DNA of 60,593 nt from Millisia brevis NBRC 105863 (GTDB lineage Bacteria > Actinomycetota > Actinomycetes > Mycobacteriales > Mycobacteriaceae), in the NCBI RefSeq assembly GCF_001552615.1, contig NZ_BCRN01000023.1, forward strand, positions 1 through 60,593, in the 5' to 3' direction. The notes beneath the pieces are model-generated. The model was not told the DNA's origin. It worked only from the letters and a program-made list of their open reading frames with translations, and made no database searches. Below, piece by piece: positions 16,922-25,637 of the stretch (within the stretch, counting starts at the first letter, position 1; each line of letters starts with the position of its first letter). A program made the translations under genes and the position numbers.

Positions 16922-18882
16922 GAACTCTCCTCGTCGGATTCGAGCACCCGCAGCAGATCGGCGAGCGGAACCGGGCGCCCGAGATGGAAGCCCTGCGCTT
17001 GGTCGATCCCCAGGGCACGCAGCGTGGTCACCAGCGCCTCCCGGTCGACACGTTCGGCGACGGTCTGCATACCCAACCGCCGCGCCACCATGACCACCGA
17101 CTCGACAAGGGCCCGATCGACGGGATCCGTGTCGACATGCGCGATGAATTCGCCGTCGATCTTAACCGCCGTGAACGGCAGGTGCTTCAGATGCGAGAAC
17201 GAACCGAAGCCCGCTCCGAAGTCGTCCAGGGCGAAGCCGCATCCGGCTGTGACCAGCGTCGTCGCCAACTTCCGGGCGGCGTCGACCGATGCGATCGCAG
17301 CGGTCTCGGTGATCTCGACACCCAGCCGATAGGGCTCGACCCCGGACCGGGCCAGCACGCCCAGGATCCAATCGCCCAGCTCCGGGTCGGCGACCGAACG
17401 GCCGGAGATGTTGACGTCGAGTCGCAGCGCGCGCCGCCGGGCCTGCGGTGTGGCGAGCGCGGCCACGGCCTGTTCGATCACCCACCGATCGAGGCGCAGG
17501 ATCAGGTCGGTGCGCTCGGCGGCGGGCAGGAAATCGGCCGGGCCCATCGGCGGGTCGACGTCGTCCGCGAGCCGGATCAACACCTCGTGCGCGACCGTCG
17601 TCGGACCCTCGGGACCCCATCCGTCCAGGGCGAGGATCGGTTGGACGTGCAGCCGCATCGCTCCCTCATCGAGGGCGGTCGCCACCCGCTGCAGGACCGA
17701 GACGCGGTGCGCCGCCTCGTCGTAGTGGTTCGAGGCGAAGACCCGCGCCCGATTGCGGCCGGCGTCCTTGGCCTTGTAGAGCGCCAGATCGGCGCGTGCG
17801 ACGGTCACCTCGTAGTCGCTGCCCGGTGCGATATCCGCGACGCCGATGCTCGCGGTGATGTGTAGCGTCGAATCCTCGATCACCACGGCGGGGCCCGAGA
17901 TCACCCGGCAGAGGCGGTCGGCGAATCCGGCGGCCGCCTCGATCGACCAACCGGGAAGGACCACCGCGAATTCGTCGCCGCCGAGACGGCCGAGCAGCAT
18001 GTCCGGTTCCACCTCGTCCGCCAGCCGTTGGGCGAGGGTGCGCATCACCTGGTCGCCGGCGGCGTGCCCGCGCAGGTCGTTGATGTCCTTGAAGTGGTCG
18101 ACGTCGATCAACAACAGGGCCCCACCATGGTCGCGCGCCGCGCAATCGGCCACCCGGTCGGTGATGCGACGACGGTTCGACAGCCCGGTCAACGGATCGT
18201 GATCGGCCAGGTAGGCCAGCTGCGCCCGGGCACGATGCTGCTCGGTGATGTCCTGGGCGGTGCCGAGCACGCGGATCGGTCGGCCGTTGTCGGTGATCAC
18301 CTCGCCGTAGCACTCGAAGACCCGCTCCGATCGCAGGTCGGCCAGGAACATGCGGTGGGTATAGGAGAACGGGGTGCCCTCGGCGAGCGCCCGGTCGAGG
18401 GTCTGCTCGATGGTCGGCACGTCGTCCGGATGCAGCATCGACCGATAGGTCGGATAGTCCAGGGAGATGCCCTCGGGAAGTCCGAACAGGCGCAGCAGCG
18501 CCTCCGACCAGGAGACCGAGTTGTCGGACAGGTCCCACGTCCAGGTGCCGACCTTGGTCAGGGCCTCGAGCCGGGAGAGCCGCCACTGCTGATGTTGATC
18601 GAGATCGTCACCATCGTCGGAGGGTGCGTCGATCTCGTAGAGCACGGCGTCGCCACCGGAACCGACCAGACGATGTGCGGTCACCACGACCGGCACCCGG
18701 GAACCGTCCGACAACGGCCAGTCGACCGGATGGGGTTCGGCGTCCGTGGTGACGCCGCCCAGCATCCGGACGAGGGCGTGATTCGTGGGCACGTCGACGG
18801 ACGGCACGTCGCACCAGCGCACGTCACCATCGACGATCACCAGTCGCCGAACCGGAGTGGTCTCCGATGGGCGACCTCTCAT
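16918..18882 (-). CDS. PAS-GGDEF-EAL cyclic di-GMP protein
   Basis: A 654-residue bifunctional-type c-di-GMP protein, with no membrane segment seen. A PAS/PAC sensor lies at about 104-214 (VGTWTWDLSDNSVSWSEALL to GTAQDITEQH). The GGDEF domain spans 224-385, with the intact active-site motif GGDEF at 301-305. The EAL domain spans about 398-648, with HEVLIRL (Glu433), N491, E523 in VEITET, DDFGAGFG (553-560), KIDGEF (Lys574) and AERVD (Glu610). Both the cyclase and phosphodiesterase catalytic sets look complete. The ATG ending at 18882 follows GGAGGTACCCC; longer in-frame extension into the neighbouring permease gene is rejected. Confidence 0.9.
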   Translation of the reverse strand: MRGRPSETTPVRRLVIVDGDVRWCDVPSVDVPTNHALVRMLGGVTTDAEPHPVDWPLSDGSRVPVVVTAHRLVGSGGDAVLYEIDAPSDDGDDLDQHQQWRLSRLEALTKVGTWTWDLSDNSVSWSEALLRLFGLPEGISLDYPTYRSMLHPDDVPTIEQTLDRALAEGTPFSYTHRMFLADLRSERVFECYGEVITDNGRPIRVLGTAQDITEQHRARAQLAYLADHDPLTGLSNRRRITDRVADCAARDHGGALLLIDVDHFKDINDLRGHAAGDQVMRTLAQRLADEVEPDMLLGRLGGDEFAVVLPGWSIEAAAGFADRLCRVISGPAVVIEDSTLHITASIGVADIAPGSDYEVTVARADLALYKAKDAGRNRARVFASNHYDEAAHRVSVLQRVATALDEGAMRLHVQPILALDGWGPEGPTTVAHEVLIRLADDVDPPMGPADFLPAAERTDLILRLDRWVIEQAVAALATPQARRRALRLDVNISGRSVADPELGDWILGVLARSGVEPYRLGVEITETAAIASVDAARKLATTLVTAGCGFALDDFGAGFGSFSHLKHLPFTAVKIDGEFIAHVDTDPVDRALVESVVMVARRLGMQTVAERVDREALVTTLRALGIDQAQGFHLGRPVPLADLLRVLESDEESS

Positions 18883-18962
18883 GGGGTACCTCCGGCAGTT
18901 GTCTGCGGTCCCCGACCCCGACGGCCATTTTGGCAGGTTGTCCGCGCGAAAGGCCGGCGGCC

Positions 18963-20015
18963 TCAGGACTTCTTCCCGCGCAGCACCAACAACCAGGCGA
19001 GGTAGAGCCCTCCCACCGCACCGGTCACCAGCCCGACGGGGATCTGAAATGGACTGAGCAATCGGCCGGCCAGCAGGTCCGCGACGCTCAACAACAGCGC
19101 CCCGGTCATCGCCGAGGCGACCAATGCGGTGCCCTGCGCGCCGACCAGCCGCCGAGCCATCTGCGGTGCGGCCAGGGCAACAAAACCGATCGGTCCGGCG
19201 CAGGCGACCGCCACCGCGGTCAGCGCCACCCCGACCACCAACAGCGCGGTGCGGGTGCGGGTGACCGGGACGCCGAGAGCGGCGGCCAGATCGTCGCCGA
19301 TCTCGAGGGCGCGCAGGGTGGGGGAGAGCAGCCCGACCAGCAGGATCGGCACCACCGCCAGCACCAGCGGCACGGTGACGTGGGACCAGCCGACCGCGTT
19401 GAGGCTGCCGAACTGCCAGGTCCGGGCGGCTTCCGCGGACTCCAGATCCGCCCGGGTGATCAGATAATCGTTGACCGACGCCAACATCGCACCGACGGCG
19501 ATGCCGACGAGAACCAGCCGTTCGCCACCGAGACCGCGCCGGATGCTCAGCACCCAGACGACCGCCGCGGTCGCCAGACCACCGATCACCGCGCCCGCCG
19601 CGACACCGCCGGGAGCGCTCGACCCGGCCATCAGAATGATCAGCAGACCGCCGGTCGCGGCGCCGGTGGTGAACCCGATGATGTCCGGACTGCCGAGCGG
19701 ATTGTTCGACAACGCCTGGAAGATCGCCCCGGCCAACGCCAGAACGGCGCCGAGGACCGCCGCGGCCAGCGCCCGCGGAAGCCGTTGGTCGAGGACGAAG
19801 AAACGCGTCGTCGTCTCGCCCCCACCGGTGAGGATCGCCCACAGCTCGCGCGGCGGGATCTCGTAGGTGCCGGTCGTGATCGCGATCGTCAACACCACGA
19901 GGGTCGCGATCAGCAGCAGCAACGAGATCCCGATGCTGCGCACATGGCCGAGGACGGTCCGCTCGCCGGGCAGCGCGACGACGACGAAGTCGGCCAGCAC
20001 CCGCGGCCGGGTCAC
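18963..20015 (-). CDS. FecCD-type siderophore ABC permease (second subunit)
   Basis: Inner-membrane permease of 350 residues for a ferric-siderophore or related metal-chelate importer. Typical BtuCD-class features: a long hydrophobic helix at the start, RLPRALAAAVLGAVLALAGA, QALSNNPLGSPDIIGFTTGA and the ATPase-contact segment ALGVPV with GPIGFVALAAPQMAR. The GTG start overlaps the stop of the first permease by GTGA. It works with the neighbouring permease, the divergent lipoprotein and the ATPase. Confidence 0.9.
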   Translation of the reverse strand: MTRPRVLADFVVVALPGERTVLGHVRSIGISLLLLIATLVVLTIAITTGTYEIPPRELWAILTGGGETTTRFFVLDQRLPRALAAAVLGAVLALAGAIFQALSNNPLGSPDIIGFTTGAATGGLLIILMAGSSAPGGVAAGAVIGGLATAAVVWVLSIRRGLGGERLVLVGIAVGAMLASVNDYLITRADLESAEAARTWQFGSLNAVGWSHVTVPLVLAVVPILLVGLLSPTLRALEIGDDLAAALGVPVTRTRTALLVVGVALTAVAVACAGPIGFVALAAPQMARRLVGAQGTALVASAMTGALLLSVADLLAGRLLSPFQIPVGLVTGAVGGLYLAWLLVLRGKKS

Positions 20016-21061
20016 TTCACACCCGTACGCACGCGCAGCACCAACAGCAGCAGCACCGGCGCGCCGACGAAGGCCGTCACGATGCCGACCTCGAGTTCGC
20101 CCGGCCGGACCAGCAGTCGGCCGAGGATGTCCGCCGCCAGGACCAGGATCGGGCCCACCAGCAGCGACATCAGCAACACCATCCGCTGGTCGACACCGAT
20201 CAACAGGCGCACCACGTGCGGGACGACCAGGCCGACGAAGCCGATCGGCCCCACCGCCGCCGTCGCGCAGCCGCACAGCACGGTCAGCACCACCAGACCG
20301 ATCAGCCGGATGCGCCGCACATTGATGCCCAGGCCGGTGCCGATGTCGTCGCCGAGGGCCATCGCGTTGAAGTGGGCACCCAGCAGCAGCGCGATCACGG
20401 CGGCGACCGCGATCGGACCGACGAGCAACGCCACGGTCGGCATGTCGGCGGACGACAGGGCCCCGACCATCCAGAAGCGGTACGAGTCGAAGGTGCGGCT
20501 GTCGAACATGGTGATCACGCCGATCACCGCCGACATGCTCGCCGAGAGGGCCAATCCGGCCAGCACCAATCGGGTGACGTCCTCGGTGGCGCTGCGCATC
20601 CCCAACCAGGTGACCATCACCGCGGCGAGCCCGGCGCCGACCAGTGCGAAGCCCATCCGGCCGAGGGTGCCGCTCACACCGAGCAGCGAGATCGACAGCA
20701 CGACCGCCAGGGACGCGCCGGCGTTCACCCCCAGCAGGCCCGGCTCGGCCAGGGGGTTGCGGGTGATCACCTGCATGACCGCGCCGGCGACCCCGAGGGC
20801 GATCCCGACGATCACCGCGAGCAGGGTGCGCGGCACCCGCAGTTGCCGCACGACGATCGCTTCGGTGGTGTCACCGCCGGCGCGCAGGGCGTCCCAGGCG
20901 TCCGGAAGCGGGATCGGGCGGGCGCCGACCGCGATGCTCACCAGCAGCAGGATCGCCAGCAGCGCGACACAGATCAGCAGCACGACCAGGACCCGCAGCG
21001 GATGAATGCGCGGTGATGGTGTGTCCGATGTGACACCGGGGGCCCCAACCGTCAACGACAT
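20012..21061 (-). CDS. FecCD-type siderophore ABC permease (first subunit)
   Basis: Permease of 349 residues, paired with the next gene as a heterodimer. It shows RQLRVPRTLLAVIVGIALGVAGA, QVITRNPLAEPGLLGVNAGAS and GPIGFVGLVVPHVVR, which define the family. The start codon ending at 21061 lies inside an IdeR/DtxR-like iron box shared with the divergent binding-protein gene, so iron-dependent repression is likely. About nine or ten hydrophobic segments are visible. Confidence 0.9.
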   Translation of the reverse strand: MSLTVGAPGVTSDTPSPRIHPLRVLVVLLICVALLAILLLVSIAVGARPIPLPDAWDALRAGGDTTEAIVVRQLRVPRTLLAVIVGIALGVAGAVMQVITRNPLAEPGLLGVNAGASLAVVLSISLLGVSGTLGRMGFALVGAGLAAVMVTWLGMRSATEDVTRLVLAGLALSASMSAVIGVITMFDSRTFDSYRFWMVGALSSADMPTVALLVGPIAVAAVIALLLGAHFNAMALGDDIGTGLGINVRRIRLIGLVVLTVLCGCATAAVGPIGFVGLVVPHVVRLLIGVDQRMVLLMSLLVGPILVLAADILGRLLVRPGELEVGIVTAFVGAPVLLLLVLRVRTGVK

Positions 21062-21077
21062 AGGTAAATCTAACCTT
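21059..21077. promoter_or_regulatory. IdeR/DtxR-like iron box between divergent siderophore genes
   Basis: TAGGT-N5-CTAACCT (core 21061-21076) matches 13 of 19 positions of the IdeR/DtxR consensus as I recall it. It overlaps the permease start codon and lies 6 bp before the binding-protein ATG, with TAACCT able to act as its -10 box. A bound repressor would block both directions. The repressor gene is not in the window. Confidence 0.75.
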
Positions 21078-21082
21078 GCTTC

Positions 21083-22144
21083 ATGGCCGTACGTCGCATC
21101 ACGATGTCCCTGGGTTCGATCCTCGTCGCGACCGCCCTGACCGGCGCGCTGGGAGCGTGCTCCGCCGATACCGACACCACCGGGTCGACCGATACGGCGT
21201 CGAGCTCCGACTCCGCGGCGTCGAGCGGTTCGACCGCGGACTCCGGGTTCGTCGCCCCCCGCGGGATGCCGGAGGGCAAGGGTAGCGAGGCCGCCGACGG
21301 CGAATTCCCGCGCAGCGTCGTGCACTTCGCGGGCACCGCGGAGATCCCGGCGGCGCCGGAGCGGATCGTGGTGATCGCCACCGGGCAGGCGGACGCGTTG
21401 TTGACCCTGGGGCTGGTGCCGGTCGGCGCCGCGGCCGGGTCCGGCGCCGAGGCGGTCCCGACCTACCTGCGCGAGCAGTTCCCGGACCGCGCCGCCGACC
21501 TCGACGCGATCACCGCCGTCGGCGACCGGTCGACCCCGGATGTCGAGGCGATCGGTGCGCTCGAGCCGGACCTGATCCTGCTCAACTCTGCCGGCGACGA
21601 CGACGGTCGCAACTACGCGGCGTTCAGCAATATCGCTCCCACGGTGGTCACGCAGGGCACCGGGCTGTACTGGAAGCAGGACTTCGCGCTGCTCGCCGAT
21701 GCCGTCGGCAAGCGCGACGAGGCGCTGCAGTGGCTCGACAGCTTCCAGTCCGATGCCGCCGATGTCGGGGCGAACGTCGACACCGGCACCACCGTCTCCT
21801 TCACCCGGCTTAACGGCGATCGCCTGCGGATCTTCCAGGTCGCGTCGTTCCCGGGGTCGGTTGCCGACGACGCCGGTATCTCCCGCCCGGAGAGCCAGCA
21901 GGCCCGCGACGAGACCTCGCAGGACATCAGCCCGGAGGAGCTCGACCGGGCCGACGCGACGTGGCTGCTCTACGGCGTGCAGGGCGATCCGGCCGAGCTG
22001 ACCGATATGCCGCTGTGGCCCACGCTCGGCGCGGTCGCTGCCGATCATGCGGTCTCCGTCGACGACGACGCGTTCTACCTCAACGCCGGCCCGACCGCCG
22101 CGCGGGTGGTCCTCGACCAGTTGCAGCAGACGGTTGGCAGCTGA
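21083..22144 (+). CDS. Siderophore-binding lipoprotein (FecB/FhuD type)
   Basis: Substrate-binding component of an iron-siderophore importer, 353 residues. Signal peptide with lipobox LGAC, lipidated at Cys26, then a Ser/Thr/Asp-rich linker to about residue 60. The binding fold contains IPAAPERIVVIATGQADALLTLGLVPVGAA, the PDLILLNSAG hinge motif and SFTRLNG, closing with VVLDQLQQTVGS. The ATG at 21083 lies just after the iron box and may be leaderless. The ATPase gene follows in overlap; permeases are divergent. Confidence 0.9.
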   Translation: MAVRRITMSLGSILVATALTGALGACSADTDTTGSTDTASSSDSAASSGSTADSGFVAPRGMPEGKGSEAADGEFPRSVVHFAGTAEIPAAPERIVVIATGQADALLTLGLVPVGAAAGSGAEAVPTYLREQFPDRAADLDAITAVGDRSTPDVEAIGALEPDLILLNSAGDDDGRNYAAFSNIAPTVVTQGTGLYWKQDFALLADAVGKRDEALQWLDSFQSDAADVGANVDTGTTVSFTRLNGDRLRIFQVASFPGSVADDAGISRPESQQARDETSQDISPEELDRADATWLLYGVQGDPAELTDMPLWPTLGAVAADHAVSVDDDAFYLNAGPTAARVVLDQLQQTVGS

Positions 22145-22955
22145 TCCGAACGTTCCGGTCGGCGACGAGGACGTCCTCGTCGCCGAATCGGTGACCCTCG
22201 GCTACGACGCCCGAACGGTCTGCCGCGACGTCCGCGTGGCGATCCCGCGCGGCTCGTTCACGGTGATCCTCGGGCCGAACGCCTGCGGCAAGTCGACGCT
22301 GTTGCGGGGGATGGCCCGCCTGCTGCGGCCGACCGCGGGGCGGGTGGTGCTCGACGGGCGCGCGATCCTCGAGATGCCGTCGAAGGAGTTGGCCCGCCGG
22401 TTGGGGCTGCTCCCGCAGGGGGCGGTGGTACCGGAGGCGATCACCGTCGGCGGCCTCGTCGCGCGCGGCCGGTTCCCGCACCAGAGCCTGCTGCGGCAGT
22501 GGTCGTCCGCGGACGAGATCGCCGTCGCCGGGGCCCTGCAACGCACCGGCATGCTCGAACACGTGCACCGGCGCCTCGACGAACTGTCCGGCGGGCAACG
22601 CCAACGGGTCTGGATCGCGATGGTGCTCGCCCAGCAGACCGAGCTGCTGCTGCTCGACGAGCCGACCACCTACCTCGACGTCTCCCACCAGGTCGAGGTC
22701 CTCGAGCTGTGCCGCACGCTCAACCGTCGGGAGGACAAGACGATCGTCGCGGTCCTGCACGACCTCAACCAGGCGGCTCGATATGCCGACCACCTGGTGT
22801 TGATGAAGGACGGCGCGGTCGTCTGTACCGGTTCACCGACCGACGTGATCACTCGCGATCGGGTGACCGAGGTCTTCGGATTGGCCTGCGAGGTCTTTCC
22901 CGATCCACTGACCGGCAGCCCGATGGTGGTGCCGCTGCCGCCGCGCGACCAGTGA
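22134..22955 (+). CDS. Siderophore ABC transporter ATP-binding protein (FecE type)
   Basis: ATPase that powers the neighbouring FecCD-type permeases. Walker A is GPNACGKST, the signature is LSGGQRQRVW, Walker B is LLLLDEPT, and the H-loop is VLHDLNQAARYAD. The best available start is a TTG at 22134 overlapping the binding-protein gene by 11 nt, giving 273 residues. The next candidate GTG at 22191 would cut into the first strand (SVTLGYDA), and a longer extension reads out-of-frame binding-protein sequence. Start uncertain, function firm. Confidence 0.9.
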   Translation: MAADPNVPVGDEDVLVAESVTLGYDARTVCRDVRVAIPRGSFTVILGPNACGKSTLLRGMARLLRPTAGRVVLDGRAILEMPSKELARRLGLLPQGAVVPEAITVGGLVARGRFPHQSLLRQWSSADEIAVAGALQRTGMLEHVHRRLDELSGGQRQRVWIAMVLAQQTELLLLDEPTTYLDVSHQVEVLELCRTLNRREDKTIVAVLHDLNQAARYADHLVLMKDGAVVCTGSPTDVITRDRVTEVFGLACEVFPDPLTGSPMVVPLPPRDQ

Positions 22956-22974
22956 CCCGCCTCGGCTGCGCTGG

Positions 22975-23583
22975 TCAGCGGCGTCCCAGCGACCACGGCG
23001 GAATCGACGGTGGGGCGACGGCGATCGTCTCGACCGTCTCGTAGCGGGGGCTGCCGTTCGGACCCTGGCCGAGATGCGACTCGATCAGCTCGATCCGGTC
23101 GACCGACCACTGCGGCCCCGAGTAGCCGGCGAGCAGGTTCACCCAGCGGATCAGGTCGGTGGGGCGCGAGGTGCGCGCGATCGTCAGGTGCGGGCGGAAT
23201 CGGGTGCCGTCGACCGTCGCCCCGGAGACCGACCCGGCGTTGCGGGCGCCGACCGACAGCGCGTCCAGCTGCCGCAGATCCTCCGCCTCGGCGTGCACTC
23301 CGGCCCAGAGTGCCCGCCCCGCGGCCGGATCGGGGAACGCGCCGCCGCTGCGCAGCGCCAGGCGGATCGGCAGATGCCGGTCGGCGGTGGAGTGCAGCCG
23401 CTCGATCAGCTCGTCGAGGCGATACTCGGGCACGCTCTCGAAGAAGGCCAACGTCAGGTGATAGTGCTCGGACCGGGTCCATCGCAGTCCGGCATCCCTA
23501 CCGGCCGACCGTCGCGGTTCGAGGAACTCGTCGAGATCCTCGACAACCGACTCGGGCGGGACCGCTGCCACAAACATGCGCAC
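22975..23583 (-). CDS. thpR: 2H phosphoesterase, RNA 2',3'-cyclic phosphodiesterase (ThpR-like)
   Basis: A 202-residue member of the 2'-5' RNA ligase family. It has the two catalytic HxTx motifs, HLTL near residue 43 and HLTI near residue 132, and the family opening MRMFVAAVPP. Family enzymes hydrolyse 2',3'-cyclic phosphates on RNA ends and can join 2'-5' bonds in vitro. It converges on the siderophore ATPase gene with a 19-bp gap and is divergent from the macrodomain gene. The in vivo substrate is unknown. Confidence 0.85.
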   Translation of the reverse strand: MRMFVAAVPPESVVEDLDEFLEPRRSAGRDAGLRWTRSEHYHLTLAFFESVPEYRLDELIERLHSTADRHLPIRLALRSGGAFPDPAAGRALWAGVHAEAEDLRQLDALSVGARNAGSVSGATVDGTRFRPHLTIARTSRPTDLIRWVNLLAGYSGPQWSVDRIELIESHLGQGPNGSPRYETVETIAVAPPSIPPWSLGRR

Positions 23584-23699
23584 GGGAGGTCAGCGTAACC
23601 GCCGCTCCCGATGGCTCCGGCGGCCACGATGGGGATTCCCTCCACGCGGCGCGCGATGCGGACATTCGGCCGGTCGGGCCGCGTTGACATACTCACCCG

Positions 23700-24215
23700 A
23701 TGGCCGACATCGAGATCGTCGAGGGCGACATCACGCGGCAGGAGGTCGACGCGATTGTCAACGCCGCGAACAGCACCCTGCTCGGCGGGGGTGGCGTCGA
23801 CGGGGCGATCCACGCGGCGGCGGGGCCGGCGTTGCTCGCCGAGTGCCGGCAGCTGCGGGCGACGCGCTACCCGGACGGGCTGCCGGTCGGTGAGGCGGTG
23901 GCGACCGGGGCGGGGGAGCTGCCGGCGCGCTGGGTGATCCACACGGTCGGGCCGAATCGGCACGCCGGGCAGGTCGACCCAGAGTTGCTCGCGTCGGCCT
24001 TCCGTACCAGCCTCGGCGAGGCCGAACGGATCGGTGCGACGTCGGTGGCGCTGCCGGCGGTGAGCGCCGGCGTCTACGGCTGGGATCGCGACACCGTCGC
24101 GCGGATCGCGATCGACACTGCCCGCGCCCACCGGGGACCCCAGCTGCGCACGGTCCGCTTCGTACTCTTCGGCCCCGCCGTCTTCGCCGCGTTCGACGAG
24201 GCCGCGCGTGCCTGA
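23700..24215 (+). CDS. Macrodomain protein, ADP-ribose/O-acetyl-ADP-ribose hydrolase type
   Basis: Single macrodomain of 171 residues: IEIVEGDITRQEVDAIVNAANSTLLGG (read as GDITRQEVDAIVNAAN and LLGGGGVDGAIH), HTVGP and LPAVSAGVYGWDRD. These loops bind ADP-ribose, and MacroD-type relatives remove ADP-ribose or deacetylate O-acetyl-ADP-ribose. The ATG at 23700 follows CATACT by 8 bp, so the mRNA may be leaderless. It overlaps the photolyase start by 8 nt, placing ADP-ribose processing and DNA repair in one transcript. Confidence 0.88.
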   Translation: MADIEIVEGDITRQEVDAIVNAANSTLLGGGGVDGAIHAAAGPALLAECRQLRATRYPDGLPVGEAVATGAGELPARWVIHTVGPNRHAGQVDPELLASAFRTSLGEAERIGATSVALPAVSAGVYGWDRDTVARIAIDTARAHRGPQLRTVRFVLFGPAVFAAFDEAARA

Positions 24216-25560
24216 CGTTCTGCTCTGGCTGCGCCGCGACCTGCGGCTGCACGACCTGCCGGCGCTGCTCGCCGCCGCGGACGCCGCCGACGGGGGGCGG
24301 GTGCTGCCCGTCTTCGTCCTCGATCCCCGGCTGCTCGGGCGTTCCCCGGTCCGCGACGCCTGCCTGATCGACGCGCTCACCCGGGTCACCGACAGTTACG
24401 ACGATGCCCTGGTGCTGCGCCACGGCCGCCCCGAGGACGTCATCCCCGACCTGGTGCGATCGATCGGTGCCCACTCGGTGCACATCACCTCCGACGCCGC
24501 GCCCTTCGGTGTGCGCCGCGACGAGGCGGTCGCGGCCCGGCTCGACGGCGTCCCGTTGGTGCGCACCGGCAGCGGCTACGCGGTCGGCCCCGGCCGGGTG
24601 CACACCGCGACCAACACCCCTTACAAGGTGTTCACCCCCTACGCGCGGGCCTGGCGCGAGCACGGATGGCGGGCCCCCGCGACCGTGCCGACCGGCCTGC
24701 GCTGGATGCGGACCGTCGAGACCGAGGACCTGCCGACGCGGCCCGACGTCGCGGCCGATCTGCCCGAGGTGGGGGAGCGGTCGGCGCTCGAGCGGTGGGC
24801 GCGGTTCCGCGAGGACATCGACTCCTACGACGAGGACCGCGACCGTCCCGACCTCGACGCCACCAGCCGGCTGTCGGTCGACCTGAAGTGGGGCACGATC
24901 CACCCGCGCACCCTGCTCGCGGATCTGCGGGGCCGCGCGGGCGCGGGCGTGGAGCGGTTCGTCACCGAGCTCGCCTGGCGCGAGTTCTACGCGGATGTGT
25001 TGTGGCACAACCCCGATTCCGCCTGGCACGACCTGCGCCCGATGCCGGGCATGGCCTACGACGACCCGGACGCGGACCCGGCGGTGGCCGATGCCGTCGA
25101 TGCGTGGCGGGAGGGACGCACCGGATATCCGTTGGTCGACGCGGGGATGCGTCAACTCGCCGCGCAGGGCTGGATGCACAACCGGGTCCGCATGGTCACC
25201 GCGAGCTTCCTGGTCAAGCACCTGCACGTGTGGTGGCCGGTCGGAGCGCGCTGGTTTCTCGATCATCTCGCGGACGGCGATGTCGCGAGCAACAATCACG
25301 GGTGGCAATGGGTCGCCGGTACGGGAACCGATGCGGCGCCGTACTTTCGGATCTTCAACCCGACCGCGCAGGGTGAGAAGTTCGATCCGAACGGCGAATA
25401 CGTGCGCCGCTGGGTCCCGGAACTGCGCGGCGTCACCGGCCGCGCCGTGCACAAGGGAGCGGCCGCCCCCGGGGCACGCGGATATCCGCAACCGATCGTC
25501 GACCATCGCGAGGCGCGATCGGAAGCGCTGCTGCGCTACGAAACCTCCCGCCGCGGATAG
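24208..25560 (+). CDS. phr: Deoxyribodipyrimidine photolyase
   Basis: Light-driven FAD enzyme that splits UV-induced pyrimidine dimers. The 450-residue product begins PDVLLWLRRDLRLHDLPAL, the antenna-binding alpha/beta domain (about 1-130). The helical FAD domain (about 200-450) has ELAWREFYADVLW, TGYPLVDAGMRQL, WMHNRVRMVTASFLVK, NNHGWQWVAGTGTDAAPYF and EKFDPNGEYVRRWVPEL, all standard for class I CPD photolyases. The GTG start overlaps the macrodomain gene by 8 nt. Confidence 0.95.
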   Translation: MPDVLLWLRRDLRLHDLPALLAAADAADGGRVLPVFVLDPRLLGRSPVRDACLIDALTRVTDSYDDALVLRHGRPEDVIPDLVRSIGAHSVHITSDAAPFGVRRDEAVAARLDGVPLVRTGSGYAVGPGRVHTATNTPYKVFTPYARAWREHGWRAPATVPTGLRWMRTVETEDLPTRPDVAADLPEVGERSALERWARFREDIDSYDEDRDRPDLDATSRLSVDLKWGTIHPRTLLADLRGRAGAGVERFVTELAWREFYADVLWHNPDSAWHDLRPMPGMAYDDPDADPAVADAVDAWREGRTGYPLVDAGMRQLAAQGWMHNRVRMVTASFLVKHLHVWWPVGARWFLDHLADGDVASNNHGWQWVAGTGTDAAPYFRIFNPTAQGEKFDPNGEYVRRWVPELRGVTGRAVHKGAAAPGARGYPQPIVDHREARSEALLRYETSRRG

Positions 25561-25637
25561 CCGGCCGGGTGGATGCGGCGCGCCGACGTGGGAGGATGGA
25601 CGTCGTTCGTAGGACGGGGGAGGAGAAGGAGGTTCCC

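Noticed and set aside
18883-19842. In-frame N-terminal extension of the GGDEF-EAL gene
   Set aside because: The extension is Arg/Gly-rich antisense-style sequence lying over the FecCD permease gene; a good ribosome site fits the ATG ending at 18882.
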